7,017 nucleotides of DNA from Candidatus Woesearchaeota archaeon (GTDB lineage Archaea; Nanobdellota; Nanobdellia; Woesearchaeales; GW2011-AR9): NCBI GenBank assembly GCA_016203215.1, contig JACQNF010000030.1, forward strand, positions 1 through 7,017, in the 5' to 3' direction. The first letter of the stretch is position 1; each line of letters starts with the position of its first letter. This document shows positions 6,300-7,017 of this stretch, in pieces. The translations under genes were made by a program, and so were the position numbers. A model generated the notes under the pieces. That model did not search any database and was not told the origin of the DNA. It was given only the letters and a program-made list of their open reading frames with translations.

Positions 6300-6561
6300 T
6301 TTTTCTACAGGAGTTATGATTCAAAAATTAATAAATGTTTGGATTCCCTTTTTGTATTCAGTTCACCGTTTGCTCGGCGCTTTTGAGTGGTCTCTTTCCA
6401 CCGTAGAACCAATTTTTCTGAATGGAAAACGTACCGCCATCATCTGTCGAGAACATCTCCTCACTCCCCTTGGCAGACTAAATATGTACGATTCCCCAAT
6501 ACTTTTTATGGAGACATTTTTAAAGAGGAGGAAGCGTGAGTTCTGAAAGCAGAAGTAAATA
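6297..6561. other. 265-nt intergenic region with promoter, hairpins and a doubtful open frame
   Basis: This is the largest gap in the window, between two minus-strand genes. It contains the transketolase promoter. On the plus strand a 76-codon open frame (6316-6546) fits almost exactly in the gap, but its GGAG is only 2 nt from the ATG and I recognise nothing in the product. On the minus strand, hairpins can be drawn at 6401-6387 (GTGG/CCAC, 7-nt loop) and 6379-6364 (CGCCG/CGGTG, 6-nt loop, one G-U), enclosed by GGTTC 6410-6406 and GAACT 6364-6360, a possible small three-way junction. An A/T box CTTTAAAAATG lies upstream of it on that strand. No tRNA, RNase P or SRP RNA signature was found. 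Confidence 0.4.
6328..6335 (-). promoter_or_regulatory. probable TATA box of the transketolase operon
   Basis: The minus strand reads TTTATTAA within an A/T-rich run. A start site about 26 bp downstream would fall near 6305, giving a leader of about 15 nt that contains the GAGGTG ribosome-binding site. Unlike the two TTTATAAA promoters, this one therefore yields a short leader with an SD. Confidence 0.5.
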
Positions 6562-6786
6562 CTACTTGAACGCACCTTTCTTTACCTGCACTTCAATTCC
6601 CCTCCGGAACCGCTCGGCGTGTTTCTCTAAATCACGTTCTAAATCTTCAAAGAGCTTCGAACAATAGGTATGCTTTCCTTTCGGCATCTCGGCAGCATCA
6701 ACCTTCGCGTGTTTTCTGATAAAATGAAGAATTCGGCTGACTTCATGTAATGTTTTAACTTTGTTGTAGCTGCAGTTCTGAAGCAT
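6562..6786 (-). CDS. hypothetical small helical protein, 74 aa
   Basis: I cannot name this protein. It is mostly helical by composition, with alternating charged and hydrophobic residues from about 10 to 30 and again from 44 to 70 (the second stretch includes FEDLERDLEKHAERFRRGIE). It has two Cys (C5, C42) and several His (H14, H21, H26, H39, H56). The pattern suggests two amphipathic helices that could form a helical hairpin or dimer. There is no membrane segment or signal peptide. A clear GAGG lies 5 nt before the ATG; its first G is the last base of the TAG stop of the upstream lysine-rich gene, so the two genes (8-nt gap) are almost certainly co-translated. The tight coupling and good SD make it a likely real gene. 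The job may be linked to the basic neighbour, but the sequence does not show how. Confidence 0.75.
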   Translation of the reverse strand: MLQNCSYNKVKTLHEVSRILHFIRKHAKVDAAEMPKGKHTYCSKLFEDLERDLEKHAERFRRGIEVQVKKGAFK

Positions 6787-6794
6787 ATTTTCCT

Positions 6795-7013
6795 CTATCT
6801 TCGTTTTTTCTTTCGCTGTGCTGTCGCCATGGTCTTTCTCGCTTTTTTCTGTTTCGCGAGTTTGATCATCTTATTGACTTTTGATATTTTTGACTTACTA
6901 CTTGCTCCGCGCGGTGATTTCTTTGAAGCAAGAACATTCGCTGAAGTCTTTTTCTTTCGCAGTGGCGCTGCTTTCTTTCGTTGAATCATTTTTGTCATCA
7001 TTGTTTTTTTCAT
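6795..7013 (-). CDS. lysine/arginine-rich basic protein, possibly 5'-incomplete
   Basis: This 72-aa product has about 22 Lys and 7 Arg and no Asp or Glu, the rest being mainly Ala, Ser, Thr and Met. It has no hydrophobic core and is probably disordered, resembling the basic tails of histone-like or ribosome-associated proteins. Binding to DNA or RNA is the natural inference, but no family is recognised. The ATG at 7013 lies 4 nt from the window edge and the frame stays open to the edge, so the protein may begin further upstream and this may be only its C-terminal tail. Further in-frame ATGs lie close by (residues 5, 6 and 9). Its TAG overlaps the SD of the helical-protein gene. A chance A-rich frame is the main alternative; the operon-like arrangement argues against it. 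Confidence 0.55.
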   Translation of the reverse strand: MKKTMMTKMIQRKKAAPLRKKKTSANVLASKKSPRGASSKSKISKVNKMIKLAKQKKARKTMATAQRKKKRR

Positions 7014-7017
7014 TACA

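Noticed and set aside
6358..6446. Possible C/D-box sRNA (GATGATGG and CTGA on the minus strand)
   Set aside because: The C box has a mismatch, the boxes are about 87 nt apart, no terminal stem pairs, and no D'/C' boxes are seen.
6521..6545. Strong GAGGAGG followed by GTG on the plus strand
   Set aside because: The frame that follows runs 40-odd codons antisense to the helical-protein gene and has no recognisable content; the purine run is probably chance.
6363..6575. 70-codon minus-strand frame between the helical-protein and transketolase genes
   Set aside because: It begins with GTG inside the end of the helical-protein gene without an SD, and its composition is serine/phenylalanine/arginine-rich noise.
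1..7017. CRISPR array, insertion sequence, integrase or long repeats
   Set aside because: No regularly spaced repeats, terminal inverted repeats or transposase-like product were seen on either strand.

Overview
The window looks archaeal, most likely from a small-genome lineage of the DPANN type (Woesearchaeota/Pacearchaeota-like). This rests on several signals. There is a full-length DRG-family GTPase with a TGS domain, a short archaeal RibL-type nucleotidyltransferase, a diphthamide-synthesis (Dph6/DUF71) domain and a transketolase split into two subunit genes. TATA boxes sit about 26 bp upstream of start codons, giving leaderless transcripts, while downstream operon genes carry Shine-Dalgarno (SD) sites. 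The phylum is an inference; no rRNA gene is present to confirm it.

Layout. Eight of the nine supported genes lie on the minus strand. Read from the left edge: a small plus-strand orphan gene (38-337) converges, with a 5-nt gap, on a minus-strand pair. That pair is a 719-aa fusion of an asparagine-synthetase-like amidotransferase with a Dph6-like diphthine-ammonia ligase (759-2918), followed by a RibL-like FAD synthase (343-762) joined to it by a 4-nt ATGA overlap. Upstream is a single-gene unit for the DRG GTPase (2980-4077). Next comes a transketolase operon: N-terminal subunit (5418-6290), C-terminal subunit (4388-5416), and a 62-aa zinc-ribbon protein (4218-4406) that starts inside the end of the C-subunit gene. 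At the right edge a 72-aa lysine/arginine-rich protein (6795-7013) and a 74-aa helical protein (6562-6786) form a tight pair. The 265-nt gap between that pair and the transketolase operon holds the operon's promoter, some short hairpins and an unproven open frame.

Themes. Two units point to translation: the Dph6 domain (modifies elongation factor 2) and DRG (a ribosome-associated GTPase family). The transketolase subunits supply pentose/erythrose phosphate interconversion. The RibL-like enzyme makes FAD or a related nucleotide product.

The most notable item is the fusion protein. It carries a glutaminase-type domain with the catalytic Cys, an asparagine-synthetase-like PP-loop domain with altered active-site residues, and a second, complete PP-loop domain of the Dph6 type. 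A glutamine-fed diphthamide synthetase is an attractive but untested reading.
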